Assembly: GCA_963693305.1 (NCBI GenBank)
Contig: OY855911.1
Span: 28,042,939 to 28,106,938 of the forward strand
DNA length: 64,000 bases
Reading direction: 5' to 3'
Origin: Meandrina meandrites
Lineage: Eukaryota > Cnidaria > Anthozoa > Scleractinia > Meandrinidae
Every line of letters begins with the position of its first letter. The stretch's first letter is position 1. This document shows, one piece after another, positions 10,133 to 25,100 of this stretch. Below the pieces are notes generated by a model. That model saw nothing but the letters and a program-made list of their open reading frames with translations, was not told where the DNA came from and made no database searches. Position numbers and translations under genes: made by a program.

Positions 10133-13100
10133 GTGAGCAGAAGATTGGATTATAAAAATCGCCGTTGTTTTTTCTTAATCATAAAGCGGGCAAACTGATT
10201 TGCATGTATTCATTCAGTTGTTTTTAACGCGCTGTACGGGTGGTGACGCTAGGTAGGTTAGGAAACGGGGCGACAGTGAGCAAGTGCAGAGGGTCACTCG
10301 ATCAGTGACGATTGCAAAAGCAGCCGTTTTTCTGTAAACTGCACAGGCCATCACTTCATCAAGTTAACATCTATATAGGCCAATATAAGATCAGTGTTTC
10401 TTGTCTTCGTCACATGCATATATTTCTAAACAACGAAAGCCTCAAAAGACGGAGGTCATCTACAAACTTCCCAAGAATCTCCTTTTTAAAATCAGTTTAA
10501 ATGCTGTGTTTTATAAGTCAGTCAATCTATCTAACGAATCCAAGAAAATGTTCGCAAAATATTGACACGCACTTTAAGATTTGCTTTATAATTATTTAAC
10601 TTTTGTACCGGGTGTCAGTGTGATCAATAATAAAATGTCATTAAATCAATTCAAACCGACACCACAACATCTAAACATATTAACCAGGTTTTGTAAGTTT
10701 CCGTGAGAGCCCAGAACTACACAATCAACACTGTAACTCATTTTAAATCAATCAGTTGCCCCCCTAGTGCATTTTTTTAAAAGCAATTTTCAAATCAAAT
10801 ATTTATTTAACCATGCGTGTAACTCAAATATGTACCACTTTTGTTGACCACTTTAGCAAACGTAATTTCAGTTTGAAATTTAGTTGTACTGAGAGTAGTA
10901 TAAGTCAAGCACAGCTCTAAAATAAACCTTTTACGACATCGCTAGAATGGATTCTCAAGGCATGCCGCTGTCTGAGATTGATTTGGCTGGACTATCAGTG
11001 ACATGCCCCCAGTTGCGTCACAAAACACACGCCTCACTGTCTCCCTCGCCAAGATGGCGTATCAAAGATACCTTTAACAACCTGTGGTCTTAAAACGCCA
11101 CGCGACTTTGCTCCGGGCCTTTGGCTGCTTCACAAAAACAGTTAGGTATGTGAATCTACAGTCCTTGAACTATTGGAGGTCGAGTGGTCCGCAAATCGAG
11201 CTCACGTTACGACGGGCAAAACGCACGCAGGAGATATTAACTGAACGGTTACCTTGCTCTGTGGCAAGAGGAATTGTCTGCAGCAGAGATCTAGTTTAAT
11301 GCAGCGTACATTAAGAAGGGATCATTGCTACTGTAAGTGCTATCTAATACAGTTCAATGGACTCCATTACTGTAGATTTATCAAACAGTGTGGCTGCGTC
11401 ACGCTCAGGGAATTCAAGGCAGCTTCTAAGAATAGCAATCTTGATACAAGTCAATTCAATGCGGTATTTCGATTGCTCTTAATACCACATCAGATGTTGT
11501 TTGGACCAGCGCCTTCTGCGTTTGAAAAACACCCACTTCGGTAAATCAGACATCGTTATTATAATGTGTTCTATTTGTAATTCCTGTTTTCCCTTCCGAA
11601 ATAGTAGAAATCAAATACGACTTTACATATTTAATTTACATTTTCACCTGGAAGGATCAGGTCGGAGCGTGTTTTCTTTGTATTTTAATTCGTAAACTCG
11701 TCACACTTAGGCATGTATGAGTCGAATAGAACGCGCTTGTTGCGGAAAAAAGCTGACATAATTTGCACTTACATGTACGTAACTATTAAAGTGCTAACAC
11801 TTTTTAAATTCAATTATTGGCATAGTATCGCAGGGGACATGGGAAACACTACGACAACCAAATTGTGTAATTATACACCAGACCCTTTAGGTTGCACTCT
11901 CTTCTCCGACCGTACGAATTACATCAATTCTATAAGCTTCTAGAACACACAAACCGGAGAACGTGCTGAGTAAATGTGCTGTTCTTTTATCGATTAGCAT
12001 AATTATACCTTTCAAAAAGTGAAAAGGTCTTTTGTTTGTTGCGTGAGGCGAGGACAAAACTTGTAATGTTTTTTTAATTCCGCTTCAATGAATGCCCCGG
12101 CGACAGACCTTTACCAAAATGGTTTTAGTCTAATTGTTTTTCTTTCGGAATCGCCATACAACCTAGTAAATGAAAGGTCTTTAAGCTTCTTAAAAGTGTC
12201 CCTGGAAATTGTCTAGGAAGTCTTTAAAAGTCTTTGAAAGTTATCCAATTCGTTTAAAACTTCGATATCCATCCCCCGAGCGCCGACAACCCCAGGGCAG
12301 TTGAACTTTTGAAATTTTGGTTCTTATTGACGTATTTAGACATGTCTACTAAAAAAATAAGCAATTTATAAATTTCTAACTGAAAGCTATAAAATGGAAA
12401 ATAGTTCTAACTTAATAAATGATCTGTCGTGAATCTGTCATAAAATTAAAACAGGCATTTCCGGAGCTTGTTGATGAAATCGTTAATCTCCCTATTATTG
12501 ATCAATTCCTTCACGGTGCATTTACTTCGCAGACCGGAATCACTGTGGTCGTTCTGATGCAAAGAAATGCGCTCGGAGTTCAAGAACTGATTTTTTCACA
12601 AATATATCTAGCTGGTGAAATGACTTGAGCTATGTGTTTATGTTGCCAACCGTATTAATAAACCTTAATAGCTGTGAACGCAGACGTGTTTTCAACAACA
12701 GGCGAAAATCTGCGTGTACATGGAAAATATACAGATCACGTCAATGTCACCTCACGGTGACGTCAATGTTACTCATCACGTTGGATTTGAGGGATGGTTG
12801 ATCAATGAAATTTTTATTTTACTACATGCATGAATTCAAGATTTATATATGCCCCGACTAGTATTTCAGCCTCGGCCGTTAATTTTTTTTTTTTGCCTTT
12901 CCCTGGCTCGTTTTGCTGGATTATTGCATAACGTAGCAACTGGTATGATGGTTAACGTTTTTGACAGTTTTGCTTGATACTTTCGGCAACGATTGAATGA
13001 AATCCGGCGCGTTTTTCCGAGGGTCGAAGAACTATCGATCGATAGTATGTGTCATTGTAGCCAATCAGATTGCGAGTTTTCCCGACAGTCGTTAGGAAAT

Positions 13101-16100
13101 GCCGGAGGAAATGCTAGCTAATGCTAAATAAAACGGACTGTGTAAGACGCTGCTAAGTAGTGTTTCAAAGGTTTCATCAGTTCCCCATAAAATGGCTACG
13201 TTGTCCTTTTTATAAATGTTGTTTTTTTCCTTTGTTGTGTAGGAGGACATTGCCAGTATGGAGAGGAACGGATTGTCAGAAGTCACACCAAGTCCTAAAG
13301 CCCACAAGAAGAATATCATAACACAAAAACACAAGGTTATTGTTTGTTTGCTTTTGTACCTTCTCGTTGTTTTAATTCTTACTCATTGACGCTAGCAGTT
13401 ATATAGGTTAAGTCTGTATACGAGTCTAGTGGCCCATCAGGCCGGCGCTCATCCCGGTTTCCGTAGAAGTAGTTAAATGGCTAACGAAAGTTCGAGTGTG
13501 GTGATAGCTGATAGCTGAAAAAAAAGCTGTCAAATTAGTATCGAGCCTTGGCTGCGAGTCGTCAAAATTTTGGCTGACCTGTGTTACTATACTGCCGGAA
13601 ATGACCGAACTTGAAGCAATCATCATCTATCGCATTTCTCCGCTTGTCACTGAGCAGGGTTCATTTAGGTAAAAATGGTGCATTTTTAGTTTATTAAATA
13701 ATGTGCATTTCTTTCCCAATATTACATGCATGTCTTGCACCGTTTAAACAGAAAACTGTCAAAACACAATACCGGAAGTCGAATTTTGTTTTTTTCCTTT
13801 TCCTTCGATTTCCGCCCTTTCCAGAACAAACAGCTCCTCCTAGTTCCGTTCAGCTTGTGCTGAAAAAGAGATTTCACGGAAAACAGGAATAGGCCATCGA
13901 GGTCCTAATTCCGTTTTCCGTTTTCACAGAAAAGCGTAATTCGAAACTAGACGCTTCAATTTTGCTTTTCGCTCTTTGTACGCGTTTAGTGTGTTTTTGC
14001 TTTTGTTCTTGTCTTATTTTATTTTGTTTTCATTTTTTACGCAAACGGCTGGTAATTTGATACACGCATTGGAATGCCATTTTTTTTTTCATTTTTCAGG
14101 ATTCTAGCAATGCTAAAGACTCTGCAGACCAGGCGAAACCCACCAGCCCAAAAAGCGATCGAAAGAGTAAAGATCTACACAAAAAGGGCAAAGTAAATCA
14201 GAGTCTTCATTTTTCCTTATAATTAACAAAGTAGCTAGGATAGAGACGTCGTTTTACTAAATCCTTGTTGAAATTTTCAAGCAAATTACCACCTTTCATA
14301 TAACGAGCATTTCAAGAGTTTTGGGATAAAAAGACCAACTGGGATGTGATCTGGAGTCTGGACTAAATCTATTTTTTCTAATTACAATTTATACAGCAGT
14401 TTAATTATGTATTTTGATTTTCGTATAGGATCATTTGGATCCAGATAATGACAGTTTGCAAAGTCCGCGCCAAGAAAAAAGAAGTCCATTTTCGCTTCCC
14501 AAATTTGGTGGTGGCAGTAAAACGGTAAGTACTCCATGTGTTAAACCCAAACTGTCTTCTATCCCCGTCGCAGCTTTGCAGCAATGTTACTTGAAATCAA
14601 TCTAATATAATGGTAGCGTTTTAAATGATGTTATTGTATGGCTAGCTCCGTGTAAACTCCGTGTTCTTTTTGCCGTATAATAAATCATTTATTGAACAAT
14701 CGTTGTCATAACGTCAGTTAAGATGACTGGATCAAAGAAAATGCGCTATTTCCGAAAAAAATAAGGTAGCTATCTAGCTAGATATCACGCGTGGTCAATA
14801 GCCCACGTGTATACAAGGCTGCACTCATTAAAAAACTAACGAGCAGTCGAGTGGTACACGAGCGTTCGAGTGGTAGGCAGGTCTTACGGAAGGAAGACGC
14901 GGAAGGCGCGTTAAAGATACCACACACATCTTCAAATATGACGCAGTTTGAATTAAAAGCTTGAATTCGCTAAACCCTAAGCAACATTTTGTTTCCTCTA
15001 TATTCTCTAAAGCTGGACCCTGAAGCCCTTGCCGATAAACTTCAAGACACTCCGAAGTCAGAGAAAAAGAAAATGCAAAAACAGCAAAAGACGCCGGACT
15101 CTATCCGAACCCCGGTAAGTCGTCAGTCAGTCAGTCAGTCAGTCAGTCAGTCAGTCAGTCAGTCAGTCAGTCAGTCATATATATAAATTGTTGTGTTGCT
15201 TCGGCGGCAAGTGATACACTTTGTCGGCAATGCCAAACTGTCTAAATTAAAAACCGCAGCAAATAGACCTTTTTCGCCTTGAGTGTTTTGTTGCCCCATT
15301 ACAGACCATGTGATGATACTCTTGAGAATTCTTGCTTTCAAATTTTCAAGTAGTCGCGTGTATGTGAATGAATAAATTTTATGTGGATAAAAGAAAAATT
15401 CTCTAGAGAATATCACGTGGTCTGTAATGAGAAAACAAACCGCCCAAGCGAAAAAGGTCTATTTGGGAAGCGCGGTGACATTTCGAACGTTCGTCGAAAT
15501 AAATCGCGTGTGTGTTTATATAATTGTGAACTTACGTTGCCTCATGATCAGTGACTGAAGATTCTTGATATTTGAAGTCGAGACGCCTAATCTTTTGACA
15601 TGATTCTCTTGGTTATATCTGCTCAATCACTGGAGGTGGTCGAGCAAATACAAGGAGATCTGGTGCCGAAATTGTCGTTTGTGGCCAGCGGATGAGTCAT
15701 TCTGCGAAGCGAATCAAGGGTTTTTATAGGCTTCGCTTGTTTTCGTTTTTCTCCATAATTTTTCGTTCGTTGCATCTACTTAAAAAGTTTAATATGCATT
15801 TCTTAATTAACTGTTAAATTGACGCACAATATAAGTCGCCATCTAGTCTAAGTACGTTTTTATTAGCGAGCCATGCGGCGAAGAAAGTCAAACAGAATAT
15901 ATCCTTTCACGCGTTTGTGCTAAACTGACACGTCAGATACAACCGCAACGTTGTACTCATTGTACTTGCTTTAATAAAATATACACGAACAGGAGATATG
16001 TTATGATTCAAGAGGTCAAAAAATACCTCTTTTGAGCCTCAAACCTTTAATTTTTAATTGGTTTGTGAAAAATTGAATGCTTTCGTCTAAACAGTGTTCT

Positions 16101-19100
16101 TGCGAGAAAACGACTCTTGCTTGTTTTTCCGGTAATATTTTCATTGTTCTTCGCAATTACAAATTATTGTTTAGATTCTCCGGTTGTTCGACGACTTATG
16201 GAAACAAAAAAACCTGGGTGGTCTTTTTAATGGAAACTACAAAGACATCGTTAACTTTGTTTATGCGTCGAAGAAAGATTTTAATTTCTGCAATTTTTCT
16301 ATGGAGAAATAAGCGCCAACTGTGGTAAAAGAAGATAAGATAAGCCTGGAAGCAACACTTTAAAAAGAAAGAGGAAGTCATATCGTCTTTTGTTTAGGAT
16401 TATTTGGTGTTTGTTGTTCGCATTGTTCATTAGTATTGGTCGCTTCGATATTTAATCCCTGGCCTTTGATATCTATTGACAAATTCTTAAGTGTTGTCAT
16501 AAATTATAACGCTGAAAGCCTTATCGCCATGAAACGGTAGATAAACATTCACGTTTTTGCATTTCGTTTATCCGATAACCATATCCTCGCGCTAGGAGGC
16601 AGCGAGAAGCTATGGAGGAATGCGAAAGTGTAAGCTGTCACGAGCCGGCTCTTTTGGCTGTACCTTGTCCAGGAATTGGCATCAAAGCCCGCTCGTATTC
16701 CGATACCTCGATCTTCAGACTCGTCCCGCAAAAACCTCGAGGCCATTCGCAAACTTCTGTCGACGACAGTGGCCGAATTTCGCCGCCATCTCCGATTTTT
16801 ACGCCGGTAGGTCGCCGCGAGGAGCCCATTCCAGTCGAAACCTCGACATTGAAATCGAAGCGTAAGATTTCACGACCTCGATCGCCCTTCACCGGCGAAA
16901 AGGCTTTCGACCTTCTTTCCAAGTTCGCCAAGACTGACTTCGTGGCAAAAGTAACAGCAAGTAGTCCAAAGTTACTTGCAAGGAGGACGAAATCAAAGAA
17001 CAGAGACAATGACACACCAGAAACGGTCAGTACTGATAAAATTTTGTTAATTGTTTCGAGTTTTATAAAACATTCCTTTTGATCACGCTGCAAGATTTTG
17101 CTATTTTTCAAGTTTTTCGGTGATTTTTGCTCACTTCGTGCTTTATAAACTAAGTGATAGAAAAATTCACTGAATTGCGTGACTTTTGAGAGCACGTTGC
17201 TCGAAATTGCAATTGGTGGTCCGCAAAATGAGAAGCCCCCCACTTCGATCTAATTAGAGTCACTTTTCACGCCTCGAGCAGTTCATTTGCAGCAAGTTAC
17301 CATTGTTTCATAACCGTAAGTGTGATATAACGACATGTTTTGCGATATCATAGCATTGTTTGTTGACACTTATCGTATAGAGCTTGATCCCCGCACAGTA
17401 AAAAGTTTGAATAATTCCCTGAATAATTAGTTCCGCCCGCTTGCTCTATATTTTTGAAGGGGTTTGTTGCTGTGTTCGTCTAAGTTGAGCCATGGCAACG
17501 CAAACATGGATGTAGTTTAATAGTTTGGTAATGCTCTGGTAGCTTTTTTTACACTTTTAAAATTCCGCGGAAAGGGCTGGTCAAAGTGTATAATAGTGTT
17601 ATCAGCTTTTTTAATATACTGACTTTACATAAACATCCACGTGCACTAATCTAAGATTATGTATAGAGTCTATCTTTGATTATATAGAGTCTACAGTTTT
17701 GTTGATGCTACTATCTTCAGGGCACTGTTAATTGCTAAAGTCTATTATTTTCCCTTTTGTCTTTTCATTACTTATTTATCCATTTATTGATTGATGCTTT
17801 TATTTGACTGAAATGATAAATTTATTGGGTATTATGTCAAAATATTATCACTGACTTCGTTTATTTAACTCGCCTTGATCTCAACCTCGACTGAGATAAG
17901 AAATATTCTGTGCCTTACGCAACCGCTTAACAATGGAGTGTTCCAACCGCGTGTCTGTTTATTTAGTTATTTCGGATAGCGCTTTTCGTTTACAGGTACA
18001 TTGTAATCCGTTTGACTTTTTGAAGCTTTTCTATAAGTTATTTTCCGACTTCATTCTCTCTAGTATTGTCTGTGTTTGACCATGTTTCCTGGTCACGAAA
18101 TGTATCTTGTGTATGTGGCAATCTTAAAAGCGGCCTAGCTCGAAAACAGCCAAGACATGCTCTTAATGCTGCCTGACACTTCATAGGAGCCCTTCGAGTA
18201 CAGGAGTTAAGATAAGATAGAACTTCTGTGTTTGTAATGTTTTGTCGATTGCGCGCGAAGTATGATCACGTACACTGTGGAACGAACCCTTTTATCAGAT
18301 ACTGAAAGTCCCTGTTATAACGAATGGCATTTTTCAGCACGGTCATCATAGTTACAAACAGAATTGCGAAACTAGCTAGGAACATAATTTTTCTACTGAA
18401 AATTAATAATAATGTTTCCCCACTGAAATATAATAATACTTTAAATCAAATAAAGACAGCAACATCGATGCGCAATAGAATGGTATGGAGAGACTGCGTA
18501 AGATCGAGACGCTTTGCAAAACTTGAATTCGTTTCGGAGAAGAAAGAAATGGTTGTACAATCCAAGTTTTGAAAACTTAGCGGTGATATATAACCAGTCA
18601 GAGTAGAGCAATAGATTCTAGAGAAATAGAATAGAGCATCACTCGCAATCTCGAAAATCGACGAAGAGTCATTGAATTTAATTTTACTTTTAAATCTGAG
18701 GTCTGCGTAGAAATCATCGACCGAAAAAATAGTAGACGACAACTAAAGTTTTATGCCACTTATTGACCAACTACAAGCGTGGGTGCCAATATCGGACAGC
18801 CGGAAAAGGCCGAGGACGATATCACCCTCGCGAGCAAGCCTTGATGATATACTGAACCTCACCGGGACAGGCAAAAAGCTAAGAATACAGTTGAACCCCG
18901 CTATGTCGAACCGTCAGGGGAAACGAAAAATAGTTGGAGATAGCAGGAATTCGAAATAGCCGATAGTAGATGACTGAGGGGAAAGTCCGAGGCAAATGGG
19001 TTTTAGGTCGAAATAACGGCAAATTCACTCAGTCGAAAGAATCGAGGACTAACTACACATTAGGGTCTTTTTTCGACGCCCGAAATCCAGAACAACTCCC

Positions 19101-22100
19101 CCGGCCTTCAGATAGAAACGACTAATTCCCTGTTTCCAAATCGCCTAAAATGACCGGGAACTAGGGGACATTATTACGTCAGGTTTAAAAGGTTTGTTAG
19201 AGAGAAATATAATTTTACTTTGCAGTCAAATTATGGATTAGTTAGAAATCATTCAGTTAGTTAGATTACTACCCAATTACGGTGACTGGAAATGTATTTA
19301 TTTTCCTCTTCTTCGTTCACGATGATTTTCATTCTTTTCTGGTTTTATTATTTGTAACACTTTGGATCGTGATTAAGTTGAACGTTTCTTTTCACAGGTT
19401 TATCTTGTGGAAAAAATTCAAGATGGCGTAGACTCTGCTCTCAAGGTAGGCAAGATAACTCCTTATCTTATGAAACGGATGTTTTTAGTTCTTTTATGGG
19501 GGTGGGGTGGGAAGGGGGTGGTTAATCGGGGAGGTATATGTTGGCATAATTCCCTTTAAAGTTCATGTAGCTTCAAATATCAGATCAGTTCCATTAGCTC
19601 TATCCTAACAAAAACAAATTAACGAGCTAAGCAATGCAAAAAGCAACAACAAAAATCAAAACCAAACAAACAAACAAACAATCAATTCAGAGTGATAAAA
19701 ATTAAATAAAAATGTACAATCTTGGACAGAATAAAAAGAGAAATTGGACCCCCCCCCTTGTCCCCGAATCAATGATGAATCCTCGCAAAAACCAAAACGC
19801 GCCCATTTTCCCATCATTGGGGGGGGGTGGTCTTAATTTTTCATTTGAATTGTCCAAGATTGTAACAGCATAAACTTTTTTTATATTGCTTATCTCTCCG
19901 TCGGAAATGTGTATTACGGTTTGTTTATCGGGTTTATTTGAAAATACAAAATGTAAACAAACAATGACGTAACTTAACGCTTCGTCTCGTACCACCCGTC
20001 TCGTCATTATGTCGGACATTTCCGGATCTCACTCCAGCTGCCTCGCCCGCGGGTCCCCGCCATCATGTGCCAATTTCCCGTTTCCCAGATACCTGCATGG
20101 AAAATATTAACTTAGCAATATTTTCCCGACGGTATTGACTAATAAATAACTCTGCGTCCGATTGTTTGTGTATCGTTTGGTTGTTTAATTTGTTTGTGTG
20201 CGTGTTTGTTGTTTACGCATAAATCGGTTACAATTTAAGACCCGCTTTTGCGTTTTACTAAGCTCTTCCATTTAAATCGTACGTGCAGTTTTGCCCCAAG
20301 CATTTCCTCGTCCTAATTCCTGACTGGTTACAAATATGCCATTTGTTAGCCTGATAAGATAATACCCTCCGAGCGTATTTACCCTAGATTTACGTTGATA
20401 GCGTGATAAGCTGCCGCTCTCCGTTTACTTTGAGTGATGCAATCACTTATGAATCAGCGAAGTTAGCGTGATCTCATTTCGCGCCCCAGGAGGGATTTTC
20501 CGGTAATTTTATATTTGTTTTGCAAAATATTTTAGAGCTAAGGAATTTAGCTACGTCATAAAGTACCCTTTTAATTCTCAATTGACAGAAAAGTTGCACA
20601 TGGTCGCTGAACGCGCGACTTGGTACGTTTAAAAGCGCTCTTATTCTTAAATTTATAAGCCCCATCATAATAAAAATATGCATCGCTGTAATTAACGTAA
20701 ACTGGTCAATGTTTGATCACGCAAACTGCAAAGTTCTGCTCTCCCTTCCACGATTGTAACGTCGGAGGGGAGGGTAGTGTTATCACTTGATCTTTGTGTC
20801 AAGTGTCAACACGCAAACGAGGCACGAATTTTATGAATCAAACATGGCCGCCCGATGAGACGTGTACAAATGTTTTTACTTCTTAATACCGGGAGCAATG
20901 TCAGAGCGAAAAATAAGCAAAGCTTACAGGAAGGACCGTGAATCTACGGTATCTGCAGTGGACATCAAGTCGCTCACTTCGAGTGAAAGCACGTTTAGTT
21001 TAAGGCCTTTGAAGGTGGGAAAGATTTTAATGATATTATAATGGATATCTCTTCTTTTGATGATCTCGGCTGGTCACGCTAACGAGTTTGTTAGTCTTAA
21101 CGAACTCTGCAAGGGGACAGTATCTCGTGGGATATTTGCTTAGCTTTTATCTTACTTGAGAGCTTTGTGTGTTAAGGGATATCTTCCAGACAAAAACTCA
21201 AGCCAACATTTAAATGCCATTTGCAGACGAAATAAGTGAAAGCCAATTTGTCTATAAGCTGGATGTTGTTGAAAAATTAAAAGCCCTCGCGAAATTGATC
21301 CAAAGCGACCAATTATAACAAAGATTTTAAGAGCTAAAGATTGTAATTATTTTCTGGAGATATTTAGCGTACATGTTTATAAGTTTATTTTCAATTTTAT
21401 TTGGCTTAATTGCGATCTTTCTCCGTGCGCGCCTCGCAAATATTGCCCGCGGAAGCTTGCATGTAGCTTAATTATGAAACAGAAACGGCTTGAAGCAGCC
21501 GACGTGTTGTCTACAGATCGCGCGGTTTTCCGCGCAAATTGTTTAGATCTTTGATAAATTACTCTCATTCCTTCCGCTGCCAAGCAAACGAGTGTTCTTA
21601 TTAAAATTATACCGCAGAGTTTGTTTTGTTTTTTAGGAGGTCGTCACAGGCATTCTACCGATCAGCTACGAAGACGAAATCGTGCAAAAGCGGACGCAGA
21701 TATTGAGGGACCCACTGCAAGTTTTGCTTGTATTTCCCGAGGACGATGTAATCGTAAGTAGCGCTTTCTGACTTCTAAATGTTTTTGTGTTCAACCGCAA
21801 GATAGTCATGCATGAGCTGTTTTAGCCGCAGGAATATTCACGAGCGTAACAGTAATATAATAATAGAAAAAAATGTTTGTTAATGTTCGCCCCTATCAAC
21901 GAGGCGCGTACTTATTTTTTTCCGTGTCGTGCCAACCAGGTGCAAACTGGTGATTTTAAAAACACCAAAACAATGGAAGTGCCTTTTAAAACCGGGCCTT
22001 TGTTTCAAATATGCGTCAAATTCCTGACAGCATTTTGAAGCTTTCTTGGATAAATATAATGTTTCCAGATCAATTTCATTGATTGATTATTGCAGAGGTG

Positions 22101-25100
22101 AAATGTACATCTGCCCTGTGTGTTCGAAATACCGTGAAGATTCTTTAATTTCACTCGCTGCAAATGTACACCACATTAATTTTGTTTTATAGTTTCCTTT
22201 GTTTTGCATTTCTTTAGGCTGTCTGGGAATGGATTACAAATCGGTCAAACAAATCCACCGACAGATTCCGGCATTTAAAGAATTATCGTATTTTTCTTCT
22301 ACTTGCGAAGATATTTTTCTCATCAAAGAACATCAAGTTTGTTGACCTTAAATTAACAATTAATTATGTGTAAGTCCAGGTTTTTTGTTTCATGAGTAGT
22401 ATTTTGTTTCCAAATCAGGCAAATGTAGGATATTAAAATTTTATGATCGTGCTCGAGTTGCGTGCCGGTCGGAAACGTCAACAGAATGTGTCGGTCGCGT
22501 TAAAACAACTTAAAAACTGCCCCTATGTCGGCGGAATTCTCTGATTCAGACGACTCTTTTCAAGTTATAGTAAGTCTGATAAAATATTCCTTTTTTAGAT
22601 TTATGTATTTGAAATGAGCGAGAATAATAACAATAATTCAAGCGCGTCGCGTATTGTCAAGATGCATTCATGTCATGAACAGACATCAGGCAGTTAATAT
22701 TTTACAAATGAACTTCCTTTTGAGTATTGAATCCCATTTCGCTTAATATTTAAATATATATTTTTGATTTTCTGTGGTAAGCAGTTCTTGACTTTTTCTT
22801 TAAGTCAAAAATCACGTTCATTTGAAGATTGAATATATTTTCTGTTGTCATTGTGTGACATGTTTTATGGATATTGTGCTCATTCAAATGTGTGGCTTGA
22901 CAAGCTTAGTTCCTGAAAATTTAGAATTGCTGTTAGTTCTGTAGAGTCTCGCGATATATTTCCGATTTAGAAGTAATGAAAGGCGAAATGAGACAGTGAA
23001 GATTGAAACCCCAAGTAAACAAAGTAGTGTATTCATAATTTTTCTCAGGCGCATGGAAATTAATGGTCACTAAAGCCAATGATTTTTGTACACACGACTT
23101 GACTACCAGGTGTTGAAAATTATTAGTTTTTTAAATGAGATGTCTATAACAAGTTGAAAAACCTGTCTTTATTTATGTTCCAATATTTTTTCATGTGAGC
23201 CAACCAGAATATTAATGATGTGCAACTTTACAGATTTCAGAAAATATCAGCCATTCACTTTTTATTCGAAGTTTAAACAAGTCAAAATATATGTCACACT
23301 TGTCTAGTATTTGATGTAGCTTATCATGGATATTAAGCAACGTTCTTCTCAAGCGAAAAATGTACAAACTTGGACTTGTAGAAACTTTCAATAAATTTGC
23401 ACGATTTTAATTCTGGTGGCCAGTGTGTTCACCCAAAACGCCAAAGACATGCTAAACGCAAATATTTTTTAAAGACCTCATGTCAAATTGTTTCATGTGG
23501 TGAATCAATTTGAATTTTATGCTAATTTTGCAAACCTGATTTTGCTCCTCTGTGGATCAGTGATGCATATGCAATTTACTTTTCAGAAAACCATTCTATT
23601 TAAGATGATGTGTTGATACATGTAATCTTTATTATTATCTACTGCACGCGAACTTACCTTGAATTGCAATCTTGTAATTTCTTGTTTATGCAAAAGGCCT
23701 TTGTCTACATGTATGAATCTTCATGGTTTCAAAGAATATGTTTTTATTAATGGATTCTTTAAGTGCGCACTTACGTACAGCAGCATCGTTATTTAGTCTG
23801 GCATTTAGAATTTTATTTAAATTGCTGCAAGTAACCCCCCTTAAACTTGTTGTTTGTCCCCTTTTTTTCACTTTTTGATGCTTGTCGATCCAAGGGAAAG
23901 AGTGGCTGCTTGCACGTAGTTTAGGCGTTACTCTACTATTAAAGTAATTACCCTACTCTAAAAAAAATTACTAGACGTGCTCTGTATTCATGTAGATCTA
24001 TGCCATCTATAAAAAAAAAAAATGCCAATTATCTTCTTGGATTATCTGCTGCGAGTCTCCCAAATACAGACCGAATTGTGGGTCACCAACTCTCCAATAT
24101 ATAAAGAAAAGCACTTATAATAAATTACGTGTTTTTATGCTTATTTTACCCAATTTTTGAGGGAAATTTTGAAATATTTGATGCTTTTTTGTGGATAAAT
24201 TGGCAGGAATCTATTTTTTACTCTGTTTTGGGGTTGAGAAGAGGTATATCTTGATGCAAAATTGGCAGTCTCCTGGATTTCAATATTTTTTTAGGTAGTT
24301 TCTCATATTTCTTGTTTTTGAAGTCTAGCCCATCAACAGATGATTATTTAAACATGCGTCCTCTTATCTTTTGTTTTACTTAGTGCAGATAGCAGTGACT
24401 CAGAATTCATCAGCATGCTAGTTTAAGGCAGCCAACGTCCAAAAAGATACATTCTATATGGAGTTAGTACATGTGTAATGCAGTGAATGATTGGCAAATT
24501 TGCAACTAATTGCTGTTAAGCTGCACGCTACCAGTTTACTGATCTGCAACTTAAGCTATCACACATATTTTTGATGCTAGCCTAAAACTAGTAAAAACAA
24601 GTTTAGCTGTTGATACATGTGAACCTGTTTTATTGTTACCAAATTATAATTTCCTTGAGTCGGTGTTAGTAATATTGTTTTATATCTATTTAAGTGTAAC
24701 ATTTGTTTTTAATTATTAGTTTTTCTGGTGCCCATGAAAGCTTTTAAACCCGCATATATATGTATTCGAGGTGGTCTTGCAATGTGCATACCTCCCCACA
24801 GAAGGTTTTTTTGGCCTCCCAGAAATTCCTGTTTAGCTTTATACTTTCCTTGAAAAAAAGCTTTTGAGACCCCCCACTCCCTCGTAATTTCCAGTGACCT
24901 TCTGTGGGGCAGGTAGGGATGTTTTCTGGAACCACATACAATGTTTTAATTTGTTTAAATTGTTGTTTTAGGCATATACTATTCCTCGCCAGTTGAGGAC
25001 TATACATTCCACAGTGCCGAGTGATGCTCTCTCCAGAGTGTCAAACTTATTCACCCGAGAGGTATTAAATTATCCATCGGTAGATTGAATTGATACTTCT

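Noticed and set aside
10947..11096. 49-codon ORF starting ATGGATTCTCAAGGC as another DOCK leader
   Set aside because: Composition is plausible, but it ends in a stop without a convincing in-frame donor.
14989..15186. Protein ending in [13 protein letters not shown]
   Set aside because: The exon stops at the GTAAGT donor (15114/15115); the Ser-Gln tail is the intronic CAGT microsatellite.
16638..17243. 201-codon minus-strand frame
   Set aside because: It lies opposite alternative first exon B, which has an ATG, a donor and the right phase. No splice or domain evidence supports the minus frame.
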